Origin: JAADHU01 sp964446495
GTDB lineage: Bacteria; Pseudomonadota; Gammaproteobacteria; Steroidobacterales; Woeseiaceae
Direction of reading: 5' to 3'
Length of the DNA stretch: 64,000 bases
Assembly: GCA_964446495.1 (NCBI GenBank)
Contig: CAYUOY010000005.1
Span: 1 to 64,000 of the forward strand
Shown: piece by piece, positions 18,229 to 26,774 of the stretch
Layout of the letters: every line of letters starts with the position of its first letter
Numbering within the stretch: the first letter of the stretch is position 1
Program-made: the position numbers and the translations under genes
Notes under the pieces: generated by a model
Told to the model about the DNA's origin: nothing
Databases searched by the model: none
Seen by the model: only the letters and a program-made list of their open reading frames with translations

Positions 18229-19018
18229 ATGACGATCGCGGTTCTCGGTGAGGCATTAATTGACCTGATTGAAAGCGACAATGGCGCTTATCGGCCGCAC
18301 CTCGGCGGCTCGCCTTACAACGTTGCCATAGGGCTTGCGCGGCAAGGCATAGCCGTCAGCTACCTTTCGCCGCTATCCGACGATACGTTTGGCGACCAAC
18401 TGCATTATTCTCTCGAAACAGAAAATGTCGCTGTCCCAATCACGCGGCGATCGTTGTACCCGACTTCGCTGGCACTGGTAACGATTGATGATGAGGGCCT
18501 TCCAACCTATCGCCTGTATCGTGAGGGCATAGCAGACAAGGACACCTCATTCGAAGAAATAGAGTCAAATCTTCCGCCCGATCTGCAGATATTTCATACC
18601 GGTTCGCTCGCGATCACGCCCAGTCAGTTACCGACCATTCGGAAGATTTTCGGGTTGATGCGTCAGCGCGGCGTGGTTATCAGTATTGATATCAATATTC
18701 GTTTACGAGCGAGTATCTGGATGGAGTCAGGTCGCTGCTTGGTGCGGCCGATATCGTGAAAGCGAGCGACGAGGACCTGGAGGCGCTGCAGATTCTCGAT
18801 GATCCGCGAAAAAGTGCTGAGATCGCGTTCTCCGAGATGAGTTCCGGAATGTTGCTGTTAACCGAAGGACGCGGCGGCGCTGTACTGTACACAGCGCAAG
18901 GCACGATTGAGCAAAATGCCTATCCCATCGCTCACGTAGAGGATACGATTGGTGCAGGAGATACATTCCATTCTGCGTTCATGCCAGCTTCCCGGTCAGG
19001 ACTTATGTTGGGCCAGGC
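18229..19018 (+). pseudogene. Broken PfkB-family fructokinase
   Basis: The first reading frame (18229 to 18759) encodes the N-terminal half of a ribokinase-like sugar kinase: LGEALIDLIE, GGSPYNVAIGLARQG and the strand VISIDINIR. After about base 18700 the homology moves to another frame, where EYLDGVRSLLGAADIVKASDEDL, LLLTEGRGGAVLY and EDTIGAGDTFHSAF continue the family, including the GAGDxF catalytic-site signature. About eight expected residues between DINIR and EYLDG are missing, so a small out-of-frame deletion is likely. The usual 50 or so C-terminal residues after the signature are also absent because the frame runs into the oppositely oriented TetR gene near 19000. In a working pathway it would phosphorylate the fructose released by sucrose phosphorylase. 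Frameshift could in principle be a sequencing error; the C-terminal loss could not. Confidence 0.8.
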
Positions 19019-19607
19019 CGCCAACAAAAATTCGCAACACGTGTGATACGTCCTGCCTGAACTGATCCGGGGTTAGCTCCGGGCCTCCGCAGCATTCGAT
19101 GCCGGTCACGGCGCTGAGAATCAGATCTGCTGCCTGAGTACTTGAGAGCCCCTGCTCATCCAGTGCAATTTCCCCGGCATTGTCTGCATCTTCGAGCAGC
19201 TGAACCAGGACGGCGTGAAAACGAACATGACAGGCGGTCGAGACGTCGCCGCACAGGCGATTATTTTCGTCGAGTAGCTCGGAGCCATGTTCGGTAGCAG
19301 CCAATAACTCGAATACCACGGTCGTCTTTGCCTCGAACAAGGCAGTCAGGCGTATCTGCAGCGGCCCTGTGGTGTCAATCACTGCTTCGGCAGCAATAAT
19401 CAGCTTGCCATGAATGTCCTCGCACAGTGATCGAAACAACGCTTCCTTGTTGTCAAAGTACAGGTAAAGCGCGGCGCGGGAAATTCCGGCTTCCCCGGCC
19501 ACCTCATCCATAGAGGTTCGTCGATAGCCGTGACGTGCAAAGCAGCACACGGCCGCACTGATGATGGACTCGTGCCGATCTGTTTTTCGCTGTGCTGCGC
19601 TACCCAT
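18996..19607 (-). CDS. TetR-family transcriptional repressor
   Basis: 203 residues. The N-terminal helix-turn-helix is clear: SIISAAVCCFARHGYRRTSMDEVAGEAGISRAALYLYFDNKEALFRSL. The remaining residues are the variable ligand-binding all-helical domain. The last codons (AQHKS) overlap the remnant of the fructokinase gene on the other strand, marking the junction where the kinase was truncated. It is divergent from a small secreted-protein gene, and the spacer contains two related direct repeats that look like operators. Ligand and targets beyond those neighbours are unknown. Confidence 0.85.
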   Translation of the reverse strand: MGSAAQRKTDRHESIISAAVCCFARHGYRRTSMDEVAGEAGISRAALYLYFDNKEALFRSLCEDIHGKLIIAAEAVIDTTGPLQIRLTALFEAKTTVVFELLAATEHGSELLDENNRLCGDVSTACHVRFHAVLVQLLEDADNAGEIALDEQGLSSTQAADLILSAVTGIECCGGPELTPDQFRQDVSHVLRIFVGGLAQHKS

Positions 19608-19613
19608 GCTGGC

Positions 19614-19647
19614 AAATTTGACAAATCATGACCAACATGTCAAATTT
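19614..19647. promoter_or_regulatory. Palindromic operator candidate next to the TetR start
   Basis: AAATTTGACA (19614-19623) and TGTCAAATTT (19638-19647) are perfect reverse complements separated by 14 bases. The left arm begins 7 bases upstream of the TetR initiation codon on the minus strand, so binding would block TetR translation-start proximal transcription. The sequence TTGACAAATCATGACCA within it is repeated at 19662-19678, giving a second site. Confidence 0.6.
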
Positions 19648-19652
19648 AGCGA

Positions 19653-19685
19653 TCTAAACAATTTAGACAAATAGTGACCATGTTG
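19653..19685. promoter_or_regulatory. Second TetR operator candidate (direct repeat)
   Basis: TTAGACAAATAGTGACCATG (19663-19682) closely repeats TTGACAAATCATGACCA from the first site, offset by about 45 bases. A short palindrome TCTAAA-CAA-TTTAGA (19653-19667) overlaps its left edge. Two tandem sites in a divergent promoter are usual for a TetR repressor controlling itself and its neighbour. Confidence 0.5.
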
Positions 19686-19825
19686 TATAGAAAACGTGCT
19701 TTTTCGCCCCGGCGTTACCGATCTTGCAATGCTCCATGATCGAAAGTTATTCCGTTCGTACGCGAAAAACACTTTTTTATCAACAACATACGAAGTTACC
19801 TGTAGATATCGATAAGGAGATCAGC

Positions 19826-20116
19826 ATGAATAGAAGTCAAATCAGCCTGGCCATCGCGAGCCTGGTTCTCGTTTCAAGCAGTTTTGCGGCGGACGACGTT
19901 AAAACCGACGCCGCGAAAAAAGCGGCTGTCGAGGCCTGCTCTGTCGAAGCGACTGAGAAATACGGAGCGGCAGAAGTCGCATCCAAACCGCGGAAAAAGA
20001 AAGTGGGTCGGACCAGTGGTTACGGCATCAAGATGAACGTGGGAAGCAAGAACAAGGCCGTTAGCTGCATTGCTTCGAGCGACGGAACGGTGACGTTTTT
20101 CAATGGCAGCATCTGA
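19826..20116 (+). CDS. Small secreted lysine-rich protein of unknown function
   Basis: Start taken at ATG 19826 because AAGGAGA lies about 8 bases upstream; the frame is open from 19724. The 96-residue product has a Sec signal peptide (MNRSQISLAIASLVLVSSSFA, cleavage near AFA-ADD). The mature part of about 75 residues is basic, contains two cysteines (VEACSVEA and KAVSCIAS) that may form a disulfide, and a KPRKKKVGRTSGYGIKMNV segment. I do not recognise the family. It is divergent from the TetR regulator and probably repressed by it. Confidence 0.6.
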   Translation: MNRSQISLAIASLVLVSSSFAADDVKTDAAKKAAVEACSVEATEKYGAAEVASKPRKKKVGRTSGYGIKMNVGSKNKAVSCIASSDGTVTFFNGSI

Positions 20117-20866
20117 CACCGGCTACGCGTCCGGGCGGCATGCCTCTCAGGATATGGGTTCTCCGGTAAACCCGGGGAACTCACATTCTAGGGATTCAGA
20201 ACGTCACTGATCTTTTTCTTGAGACCAGGAAGTAGTGTTTCAGAAAACCACGGATTCCGTTTTAACCAAATGTTATTGCGTGGGCTCGGGTGTGGCAGTG
20301 GAACCCTGTTTGGAGCGAAGTCTTGCCATGCGCGTACGGTCTCGGTCAGATTCCTGCCCGTATTCCCCAAAATAAAACTAAAAAAATACTCAACCTATTG
20401 GCGACCGAAATTCTGCTTGCGGCGCAGGAGATGGCCGATGATCCGGCATACTGAGCTGCCAGGCAGTCTAAGTCGGCCGCGAAGCGTGCATCCACTCGCT
20501 CCGCTATCACTCTTTCGAAAGGGCGGCGCGCCCCCGGCTTGCAAAGTTCCAAGGATGAACTCTGCCGCCAGTCGATCAACTTGACGGGCATCGTACGACG
20601 ATTGGCCCTGATCAATATCAGCCTGCAAGAGGAGCCGGAGGATCAGCGTCTCGAATTGTGGACGCGAGATGCACAGATGAGGCGAAACAGGGCATTCCGC
20701 TCGATTGAGGCTGAGCGTAATGCAAAAACATGAGATGGAGTCGGGAACAAGGATCGGCACCGCCGCGGAAAATTGCCGCATGGTGTAACGCCGGTGGCTT
20801 CTCACCCTGATCCGCTGCCGTTTTATACGGTATATTTCGAGAATATTCTCCGGTGGTGCGAACCAA
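20117..20866. other. 750-base region without an intact gene, possibly decayed coding DNA
   Basis: No frame here has an intact, family-like product. On the plus strand a frame reading LATEILLAAQEMADDPAY is followed by a stop at about 20450 and then by an open stretch with SINLTGIVRRLALINISL and EDQRLELWTRDAQMRRNRAF, which has protein-like composition; it ends near 20732. This may be a gene interrupted by a stop, but I cannot name a family. Overlapping open frames on the other strand (20346-21012) look like shadows. The last 100 bases should hold the promoter of the histidine kinase. Confidence 0.3.
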
Positions 20867-22759
20867 ATGCTGCTTGCAGTTACAGCGAACGCTCGACGCA
20901 GATCAAGACCCATTCCGTGGCGGCGCATCCTGCTCGCCGCAACGTTCACTCTTGTGCTGCAATGTCTGATCGGTATCACTATTTTCATCTTGTACGCATC
21001 GCAACCAGACATTCAACCGCTGAGTTCAGCGATGGCGCAGGAAGTATCACTGCCATCTTTGGCCCAGGTCGATGACAGTGCCTGGCAACCACTCGAACTT
21101 CCCAACAAGATTTGCCGGAAGGCGTGTCAATCGCATTTCAAGGCGTACCGTCTGTCACTGGACGATATATCGAGCAGAAAGAGTCAAGCCTTGTACGTGC
21201 GCACGTATGACGGTGCCATGGCTGCTTATATCAACGGTGAGAAGATCGGACAGACGGGTTCCATGCGAACACCAATTGCCGACATGACCTATCACCCTGC
21301 TTTTTTTGATATTCCGGATGCATTGTTATCCGAGACCTCGAATACTCTCGACATTGTTGTCGCATCGCTGGTCCCGGAAGGCGGCCGTTTGACAGCGCCG
21401 TTCGTTGGTGATCGCGAACTCCTGCACCATTCTTTCACCATCGCAAATAGCCTCACGATCGAATCGTTGGCGGTTATTAACGGTATCCTCGGCGTGTTCC
21501 TGTTCATATCTGTGCTGCTCTATTTCGCTGCGGGCCGGGACCAATTGTTCGTCTGGTTCGGATTGTTACTGCTGTTTAGTATTCTTAGAAATCTCAACGT
21601 CCTGCTTCCCGAGTGGCCGGCTGATACGTTAATACGCAATGGCATTTATCTGTGTTCGACTCTCGGTGTCTTGCTCGCATCCGGTGGTTTCGTTAGCCGG
21701 CTGGCGGCGAAAGGTACGTCACGGTTCGACATTTTCTTGATAGTGGCCTGGATTCCGGCAAGCCTGTTGATTTTCATTGGCTTGAATGTGGATATGTGGG
21801 CTGCATGGGCGATTTCGATCGAGTTGACGCGCTTACTGACGTTGACGCTGGGCGTTTGGTTGCTGCTCCGCTTCATTTTGTACTCGGCGACGTTACCGCC
21901 AGTCGTGCAGGGCAGTATATTTGCACTACTAAGTGCCGCGCTGTCGTTAATGTTGCATGACGTGTTCGGTTCATTACCGCCGCGCCTGTTGTTGTTCCAG
22001 CTGTCGAACCTGGCGGCATTGCCAATAATTTTAAGTTTTTGTGTCGTGCTTGCGTATCGGTACAGAGACCAGCTGATAAGAATCAACCAGCAGAACACGC
22101 TGTTGAAATCGGCCGTCGCCGAAAAAGAAGCCGAGCTCGCGGTCTCCTACGCCGAACTCAGCAGGGCACGCGATGCAGAGGTGTTAGCCAACGAGCGCCA
22201 ACGCATCATGGAGGACATGCACGACGGTGTTGGTGGCCGGCTGGCTACACTGTTGCAGCGGCTCCGCCTGACACCCGGTGGGGACGACCATCTCGCTGGC
22301 GAACTGCAAAATAGTCTGAACGACCTGCGATTGATTATCGACTCACTCGACTCAGTCACCGGCAGTAACTTTGGCTACGCGCTCGGCACGTTTCGCCAGC
22401 GTATCGAGCCCTGGCTTGTCGACAACGATATCGATTTGATTTGGAAAATGGATCTTGAGTACGAGCCTGGCCCGGGACCGGCGAGAACCCTGCAGATCTA
22501 CAGAATCTTGCAGGAGTCGCTGAACAATGTCATTCGCCATGCGAATGCCCGGCAAGTGCGTATTCACGTAGCGGCGCGCGGTACGAGTATATTTATTACG
22601 GTCGCCGATGATGGCACGGGACTGTCATCGCAGGGTCAGCGCGGGCGAGGGCTGGATATAATGAATCGGCGAATTAAGTCGCTAGGTGGCCAGATGAGCA
22701 TTGACTCGACGCCGGCAGGTCTCACGCTCAGTTTTACGATACCGGCAAACACCCCTTGA
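20867..22759 (+). CDS. Membrane sensor histidine kinase (NarL/LiaS-type, HisKA_3)
   Basis: 630 residues. One helix at about 20 to 43 is followed by a periplasmic beta-rich region of about 150 residues (CRKACQSHFKAYRLSLDD with two cysteines; YINGEKIGQTGSM) resembling 7TMR-DISMED extracellular domains, then about seven hydrophobic helices (residues about 205 to 405). A coiled segment leads to the HisKA_3 box ERQRIMEDMHDGVGGRL with phosphoacceptor H452, and the HATPase region shows RILQESLNNVIRHANA (N box) and ADDGTGL (G box). The kinase should pass phosphate to the response regulator encoded 70 bases downstream. The start lacks a strong ribosome-binding site, so an internal start is not excluded. 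The signal is unknown. Confidence 0.85.
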   Translation: MLLAVTANARRRSRPIPWRRILLAATFTLVLQCLIGITIFILYASQPDIQPLSSAMAQEVSLPSLAQVDDSAWQPLELPNKICRKACQSHFKAYRLSLDDISSRKSQALYVRTYDGAMAAYINGEKIGQTGSMRTPIADMTYHPAFFDIPDALLSETSNTLDIVVASLVPEGGRLTAPFVGDRELLHHSFTIANSLTIESLAVINGILGVFLFISVLLYFAAGRDQLFVWFGLLLLFSILRNLNVLLPEWPADTLIRNGIYLCSTLGVLLASGGFVSRLAAKGTSRFDIFLIVAWIPASLLIFIGLNVDMWAAWAISIELTRLLTLTLGVWLLLRFILYSATLPPVVQGSIFALLSAALSLMLHDVFGSLPPRLLLFQLSNLAALPIILSFCVVLAYRYRDQLIRINQQNTLLKSAVAEKEAELAVSYAELSRARDAEVLANERQRIMEDMHDGVGGRLATLLQRLRLTPGGDDHLAGELQNSLNDLRLIIDSLDSVTGSNFGYALGTFRQRIEPWLVDNDIDLIWKMDLEYEPGPGPARTLQIYRILQESLNNVIRHANARQVRIHVAARGTSIFITVADDGTGLSSQGQRGRGLDIMNRRIKSLGGQMSIDSTPAGLTLSFTIPANTP

Positions 22760-22769
22760 TCATGGGGGT
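22751..22769. promoter_or_regulatory. Palindrome ACCCC-N-TGATC-N-GGGGT, copy 1
   Basis: ACCCCTTGATCATGGGGGT overlaps the stop codon of the histidine kinase gene and precedes the response regulator start by about 60 bases. A close relative, ACCCCCTGATCCGGGG, occurs at 23543-23558 upstream of the DxDxDG-repeat lipoprotein gene. The repetition of CCCC-x-TGATC-x-GGGG around one regulator suggests a binding site of that response regulator. Confidence 0.45.
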
Positions 22770-22828
22770 CGATATTGAGCCCAAAACACGTATCGTAGGC
22801 CGATGGCAGCGATCCCCGGACTGAATTC

Positions 22829-23482
22829 GTGAGCGGAATACGCGTTCTCGTGATCGAAGACGATCTTGAGTTCGCGCAGCAGTTTTGTCGACACATTTCG
22901 CAGCACGGCGGTTTCGCGCCACCGGACTGTGCCGGGTCCATCGCTGAGGCGCGGCAACGGCTATCATGCTCTCGCTACGACATTCTTGCTATCGACCTGG
23001 AACTACCTGACGGTAACGGGCTCGAATTAGTCGCCGATGCAACATTGCAGGGTAAGAAAATCATCGTTACCGTATTTGGAGACGAAACGTCCGTGGTCGA
23101 TGCGATAGCTGCCGGCGCAAACGGTTTCGTTTTGAAAGATGCCGCTAGTCTTGTCGATGCGCTACTTGATATCCATGCGGGCCACGCGCCGTTGTCTGCG
23201 TCTGTAGCCGCCCATGTGTTGCACCGTTTTCGAGACCTCGCTGGGACTGTGCCGTCCACGTCATCGAGCTGCAGTATTTTGAGCCCGCGAGAAACTGAGA
23301 CGTTGCAATCACTGGCGCTGGGCCACACATATAAGGAAACAGCCGACAAGTTGGGCATTTCACACCACACGGCGGCCGATCACATCAAGAATATCTATCG
23401 CAAGCTTGCCGTTAACTCGAGCGCGGCTGCTGTGTATGCGGGTATCAGCGCGGGCCTCATCGCGGTACCGAAACAAGTTTAG
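22829..23482 (+). CDS. NarL/LuxR-family response regulator
   Basis: 217 residues with a GTG start at 22829. The receiver domain shows the acidic pair EDD (residues 10-12), the phosphoacceptor D56 in LAIDLELPDGNG, and the conserved Lys in GFVLKDA. The C-terminus is a LuxR-type helix-turn-helix: LSPRETETLQSLALGHTYKE followed by TADKLGISHHTAADHIKNIYRKL. It is the natural partner of the kinase encoded just upstream. Both genes are likely co-transcribed. Candidate target is the adjacent lipoprotein gene at 23653, which is preceded by a palindrome that is shared with the region upstream of this gene. Confidence 0.88.
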   Translation: MSGIRVLVIEDDLEFAQQFCRHISQHGGFAPPDCAGSIAEARQRLSCSRYDILAIDLELPDGNGLELVADATLQGKKIIVTVFGDETSVVDAIAAGANGFVLKDAASLVDALLDIHAGHAPLSASVAAHVLHRFRDLAGTVPSTSSSCSILSPRETETLQSLALGHTYKETADKLGISHHTAADHIKNIYRKLAVNSSAAAVYAGISAGLIAVPKQV

Positions 23483-23542
23483 TGTGAGCTGACGCACAAA
23501 CCAGCAGGCACTTTTCAGTATCGACTTCACAGTTCCCGCGAA

Positions 23543-23559
23543 ACCCCCTGATCCGGGGA
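23543..23559. promoter_or_regulatory. Palindrome ACCCC-N-TGATC-N-GGGG, copy 2
   Basis: ACCCCCTGATCCGGGGA lies about 95 to 110 bases upstream of the repeat-lipoprotein GTG start, in its expected promoter region. Its CCCC/GGGG arms and the central TGATC match the copy at 22751. It may be an activator site for the response regulator encoded immediately upstream. Confidence 0.45.
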
Positions 23560-23652
23560 TACAACGCTCGCTTGTGTTCCGCTGCAATCACCCTCAACCG
23601 CGGTGCGCCATGTGCTCCGCTCAATTCGGTAGCCGATGAAGAGGGTTCAATT

Positions 23653-25383
23653 GTGAAAATCTCGAGTTCAGTAACACGTACTGCCACCACGCTGTGCTGG
23701 TTGGTCCTGATGTCCATCAGTATGACGGGCTGCAATAATTCTTCCGACTCGGCGCTGCAGCCGCCACAGTTGCAGCAGGGCAATATCGTCAACACCAGGA
23801 TTGCGGGCCTCAGCTACACGACCGAAACGCAGTCCGGCGTTACGGATGTGGACGGTGGATTCTCATTCCTGGCTGGCGAGACAATCCGTTTCTCCTTTGG
23901 CGATACGGTACTCGGCGACGTAGCGGCCAAAACTCAGTTGAATTGGTTCGAACTGATCGGCCTGGGTGAAATTCCGGTCGGCTATCGTGACATCTCGAGG
24001 AATCAGTATGGCAAAAATGATGCGCCGTCGTTATCAAGGCTCGGCGCCATAGCCTCTATTCTGGAAACGGTTGATGATGATCGCGACTCGAGCAACGGCA
24101 TCAACATTACGCCGGCGGTAGCCACTATGTTTAGCGGTGTCGATATCGATCTGGAATACACAAATTCGCCAGCGCATGACGTCAGTTTCGAACGGCTGCT
24201 GCGACACGCTGTTCGCAACGGCGAGCTAACGGCGCGGGAACTAAAGAGTGGTTCCTTCGCCCTCCAGGAGGTTTACGACAATCACGGCATTGATCCGCAG
24301 TTTGTCGCCTACCGACGCGCTGAACGAGACAATGACAACGACGGACAGACCGACTACGTTCACGATCTCACCTTCTCCGTTGAAGGCCTGCCTACACGGG
24401 ACGAGATTGATGACGATGCTGACGGTAGCCCGAATACTGTTGCCTATTTAACCTATGACGCAGAGGGTCAGCTTCTCTCCTATACCGCTGACAACAACGC
24501 GGATGGCATTGACGACCGTATTTCTATCTTCCAGTACGACGCAATTGGTAAACGTGCCAGCATCACGACCGACTTCGATGGAGATGGCATAGCGGAGATG
24601 ACCGAACTGCTAACCGTCAACGATGATGCTCTTCGCGTGCGTCGGGAGGTCACGGACACAATCAGAGGCCGGCATACCATCGAGGTTTGGACAACTGACA
24701 GCGTCGGTAACAGAACGATGTATGATCGCGACGACGATGGCGACGGAAGCTTCGATGTTTTTGTTGCATTAACCTACGACGAAGCGCTCGGACCCTGGAT
24801 CACTCGCTCGCAGGATGATAACCGGGACGGCACGTTCGAGGAATACCGGGAGAGAGATTACGATGCAAATGAGTTGTTGGTGCGCGACGCTATCGACACG
24901 GGTGCGAACGGTGTTTTCAACTGGATCGAGTTGAGGACCTACGACAGCAACTCCCGGCGAACACAACTAACGCGTGACACTAACGGTGATGGCGGTCCGG
25001 ACTACATCGTACTGACGACCTATGACGCAAACGGGAATACCACCCGAACAGCCTATGATACCGATGGGGACGGCTCATTTGACAGCATATTCAGTTCTAC
25101 TTTCGACACCAACGATAACCTTGTTCTCAACGAGGTCGACAATGACGGGGACGGCAATTCGGATCGAATAACCTCCAGGCTCTTCAATTCGGACGGCAAT
25201 ATGATTGAGCAGGCCTACGACCAAAATGCCGATGGCACGATCGATAGCTACATCTACAATATATACGATGCGAGCGGCTATCTCATTCGCACAGACAGAG
25301 ATGACGATGCGAATGGCAGCATCGATCGTGTCGACTCGAAATTGGATTGGCGGCCGATCACGATCTCGGCCGGCTTCAATTAG
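23653..25383 (+). CDS. Lipoprotein with DxDxDG (calcium-type) repeats and RHS-like strands
   Basis: Start set at GTG 23653 with GAGGG about 8 bases upstream; an open frame reaches back to 23572. The 576-residue product has a lipobox SMTGC near residue 25. Residues about 40 to 190 contain a globular region including ITPAVATMFSGVDID. From about residue 215 onward there are about twelve DxDxDG-like loops, for example DNDNDGQTD, DNNADGIDD, DFDGDGIAE, DDDGDGSFD, DTNGDGGPD, DTDGDGSFD and DNDGDGNSD, spaced about 22 to 32 residues apart and separated by strands like LTTYDANGNTTRTAYD. Such loops bind Ca2+ in thrombospondin type 3 and EF-hand-like folds. Surface exposure and calcium binding are inferred. 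Role is unknown. Confidence 0.72.
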   Translation: MKISSSVTRTATTLCWLVLMSISMTGCNNSSDSALQPPQLQQGNIVNTRIAGLSYTTETQSGVTDVDGGFSFLAGETIRFSFGDTVLGDVAAKTQLNWFELIGLGEIPVGYRDISRNQYGKNDAPSLSRLGAIASILETVDDDRDSSNGINITPAVATMFSGVDIDLEYTNSPAHDVSFERLLRHAVRNGELTARELKSGSFALQEVYDNHGIDPQFVAYRRAERDNDNDGQTDYVHDLTFSVEGLPTRDEIDDDADGSPNTVAYLTYDAEGQLLSYTADNNADGIDDRISIFQYDAIGKRASITTDFDGDGIAEMTELLTVNDDALRVRREVTDTIRGRHTIEVWTTDSVGNRTMYDRDDDGDGSFDVFVALTYDEALGPWITRSQDDNRDGTFEEYRERDYDANELLVRDAIDTGANGVFNWIELRTYDSNSRRTQLTRDTNGDGGPDYIVLTTYDANGNTTRTAYDTDGDGSFDSIFSSTFDTNDNLVLNEVDNDGDGNSDRITSRLFNSDGNMIEQAYDQNADGTIDSYIYNIYDASGYLIRTDRDDDANGSIDRVDSKLDWRPITISAGFN

Positions 25384-25496
25384 GGCCAGTCCCAAATCGG
25401 GCGCCGACGCCGCAAAATGATCTGTGGCCAATCTCGCATCGAACCTGGTTTTATCCGATCACTTCCGTCCTGTTTCCTGGATCGGTGATTCGTCCG

Positions 25497-26774
25497 CTAT
25501 GGCGAGCCGTCTTTTGCAAGGCGAATGCCGAGAAACTGCCAGCGTGCGTCCGGGTAAAAGAAACTACGATAGCTGGAGCGAATGTGATCACTCGCCGTTA
25601 CACAGGAACCGCCGCGAACCGTCATCTGGTTACACATAAATTTGCCATTGTATTCGCCGAGAGATCCGTCCAGCGGACTGAAGCCGGGATAGGCGGAGTA
25701 AGCGGAGGACGTCCACTCCCAGACGTCACCGAACATCTGACTATTCTCGGCGGGGGCCGGATGCCACAGCATCGATTCCAGAAAATTGCCCTCGACCGGG
25801 ACTTTGTTCGCCGCTGACTCCCATTCGAATTCGGTAGGCAACCGTGCTCCGGCCCAGCGCGCAAATGCATCGGCTTCGTAAAGACTGACGTGAGTCACAG
25901 GCGCGGCCGGATCGATGGGCCGCTGTCCACCGAGGGTGAATTCTGACTCACCGTTTTCACTCCAGTAAAGCGGTCGGTCCCAGCCGCGCTCCTGAATGGT
26001 GGCCCAGCCATCGGACAACCACAGCGTGCATTCCTGATAGCCACCATCTCGCATGAATTCGCGATACTCATCGTTGGTAATCAGGCGCGAGCCGATGGAG
26101 TGTTCCTGTAGTAGCGCAGGGTGTCGTGGTGTTTCGTTGTCGAAACAGAATCCCTCGCCGGTTGCACCAAACTCCTGTATTCCGCTCACTCCCGCCAGGA
26201 AACGATGTGACGATGGTGATACAGGGTCCCGCAGGTTGAGATCAGGATTCACGACGGGCTGAATCGGATTGCAGGAAAAAACGTGTTTGATATCGGTCAG
26301 GAGGAGTTCCTGGTGCTGTTGTTCGTGATTCAGGCCAAGCTCAATGATTGCCGCGACGTCAGGGTCCCCCCCTGAAACTTGCAGCAATTTGATGACGCCG
26401 GCATCGACGTGTTGCCGGAAGTTCACGATCTCCCTGACCAACGGCCGGGTCAGCAATCCTCGTTTGGGTCGCGCGTGCATCTGGCCGGCACTGTAATAAT
26501 AGGAGTTGAATAAATAGTGATAGCGACTGTCGAAGCAGCGATACTCGCTCAAATTGTTTTGGAGCACGAAGCACTCGAAAAACCAGGTCGTGTGTGCCAA
26601 GTGCCATTTGGCAGGGCTTACGTCCGGCATGCTTTGCACGACGTAGTCTTCTGCCGCCAGGTGAGTACACAACGATAGTGTGGTATCGCGAATCCTGGTG
26701 TATCGATTCGCGAGCGACTCCTGGAAATCGCTGGCGTCAGTCGTCGCTGGGTGTCGCACTTCTATTTCACTCAA
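25497..26774 (-). CDS. egtB: Ergothioneine synthase EgtB-like (iron-dependent sulfoxide synthase)
   Basis: 425 residues. The N-terminal half is a DinB_2-type helical bundle with the iron-ligand region: WHLAHTTWFFE and NHEQQHQELLLTDIKH supply the conserved His-x3-His and His-x2-Glu residues. The C-terminal half is an FGE/sulfatase-modifying-factor fold (GFCFDNETPRH, LPTEFEWESAA, DVWEWTSSAY, VRGGSCVT). EgtB enzymes join trimethyl-histidine (hercynine) to a thiol donor with oxygen. Which thiol, cysteine or gamma-glutamylcysteine, cannot be told by eye. It overlaps egtD by 4 bases (ATGA), so the pair is translationally coupled. No egtA, egtC or egtE appears in this window, consistent with shorter proteobacterial pathways. 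Confidence 0.88.
   Translation of the reverse strand: MSEIEVRHPATTDASDFQESLANRYTRIRDTTLSLCTHLAAEDYVVQSMPDVSPAKWHLAHTTWFFECFVLQNNLSEYRCFDSRYHYLFNSYYYSAGQMHARPKRGLLTRPLVREIVNFRQHVDAGVIKLLQVSGGDPDVAAIIELGLNHEQQHQELLLTDIKHVFSCNPIQPVVNPDLNLRDPVSPSSHRFLAGVSGIQEFGATGEGFCFDNETPRHPALLQEHSIGSRLITNDEYREFMRDGGYQECTLWLSDGWATIQERGWDRPLYWSENGESEFTLGGQRPIDPAAPVTHVSLYEADAFARWAGARLPTEFEWESAANKVPVEGNFLESMLWHPAPAENSQMFGDVWEWTSSAYSAYPGFSPLDGSLGEYNGKFMCNQMTVRGGSCVTASDHIRSSYRSFFYPDARWQFLGIRLAKDGSP

Noticed and set aside
20395..21012. 205-codon minus-strand frame
   Set aside because: Overlaps the start of the histidine kinase and reads as random composition.
25347..25817. Plus-strand open frame over the end of egtB
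   Set aside because: Antisense shadow of the EgtB C-terminal domain, low protein-like composition.
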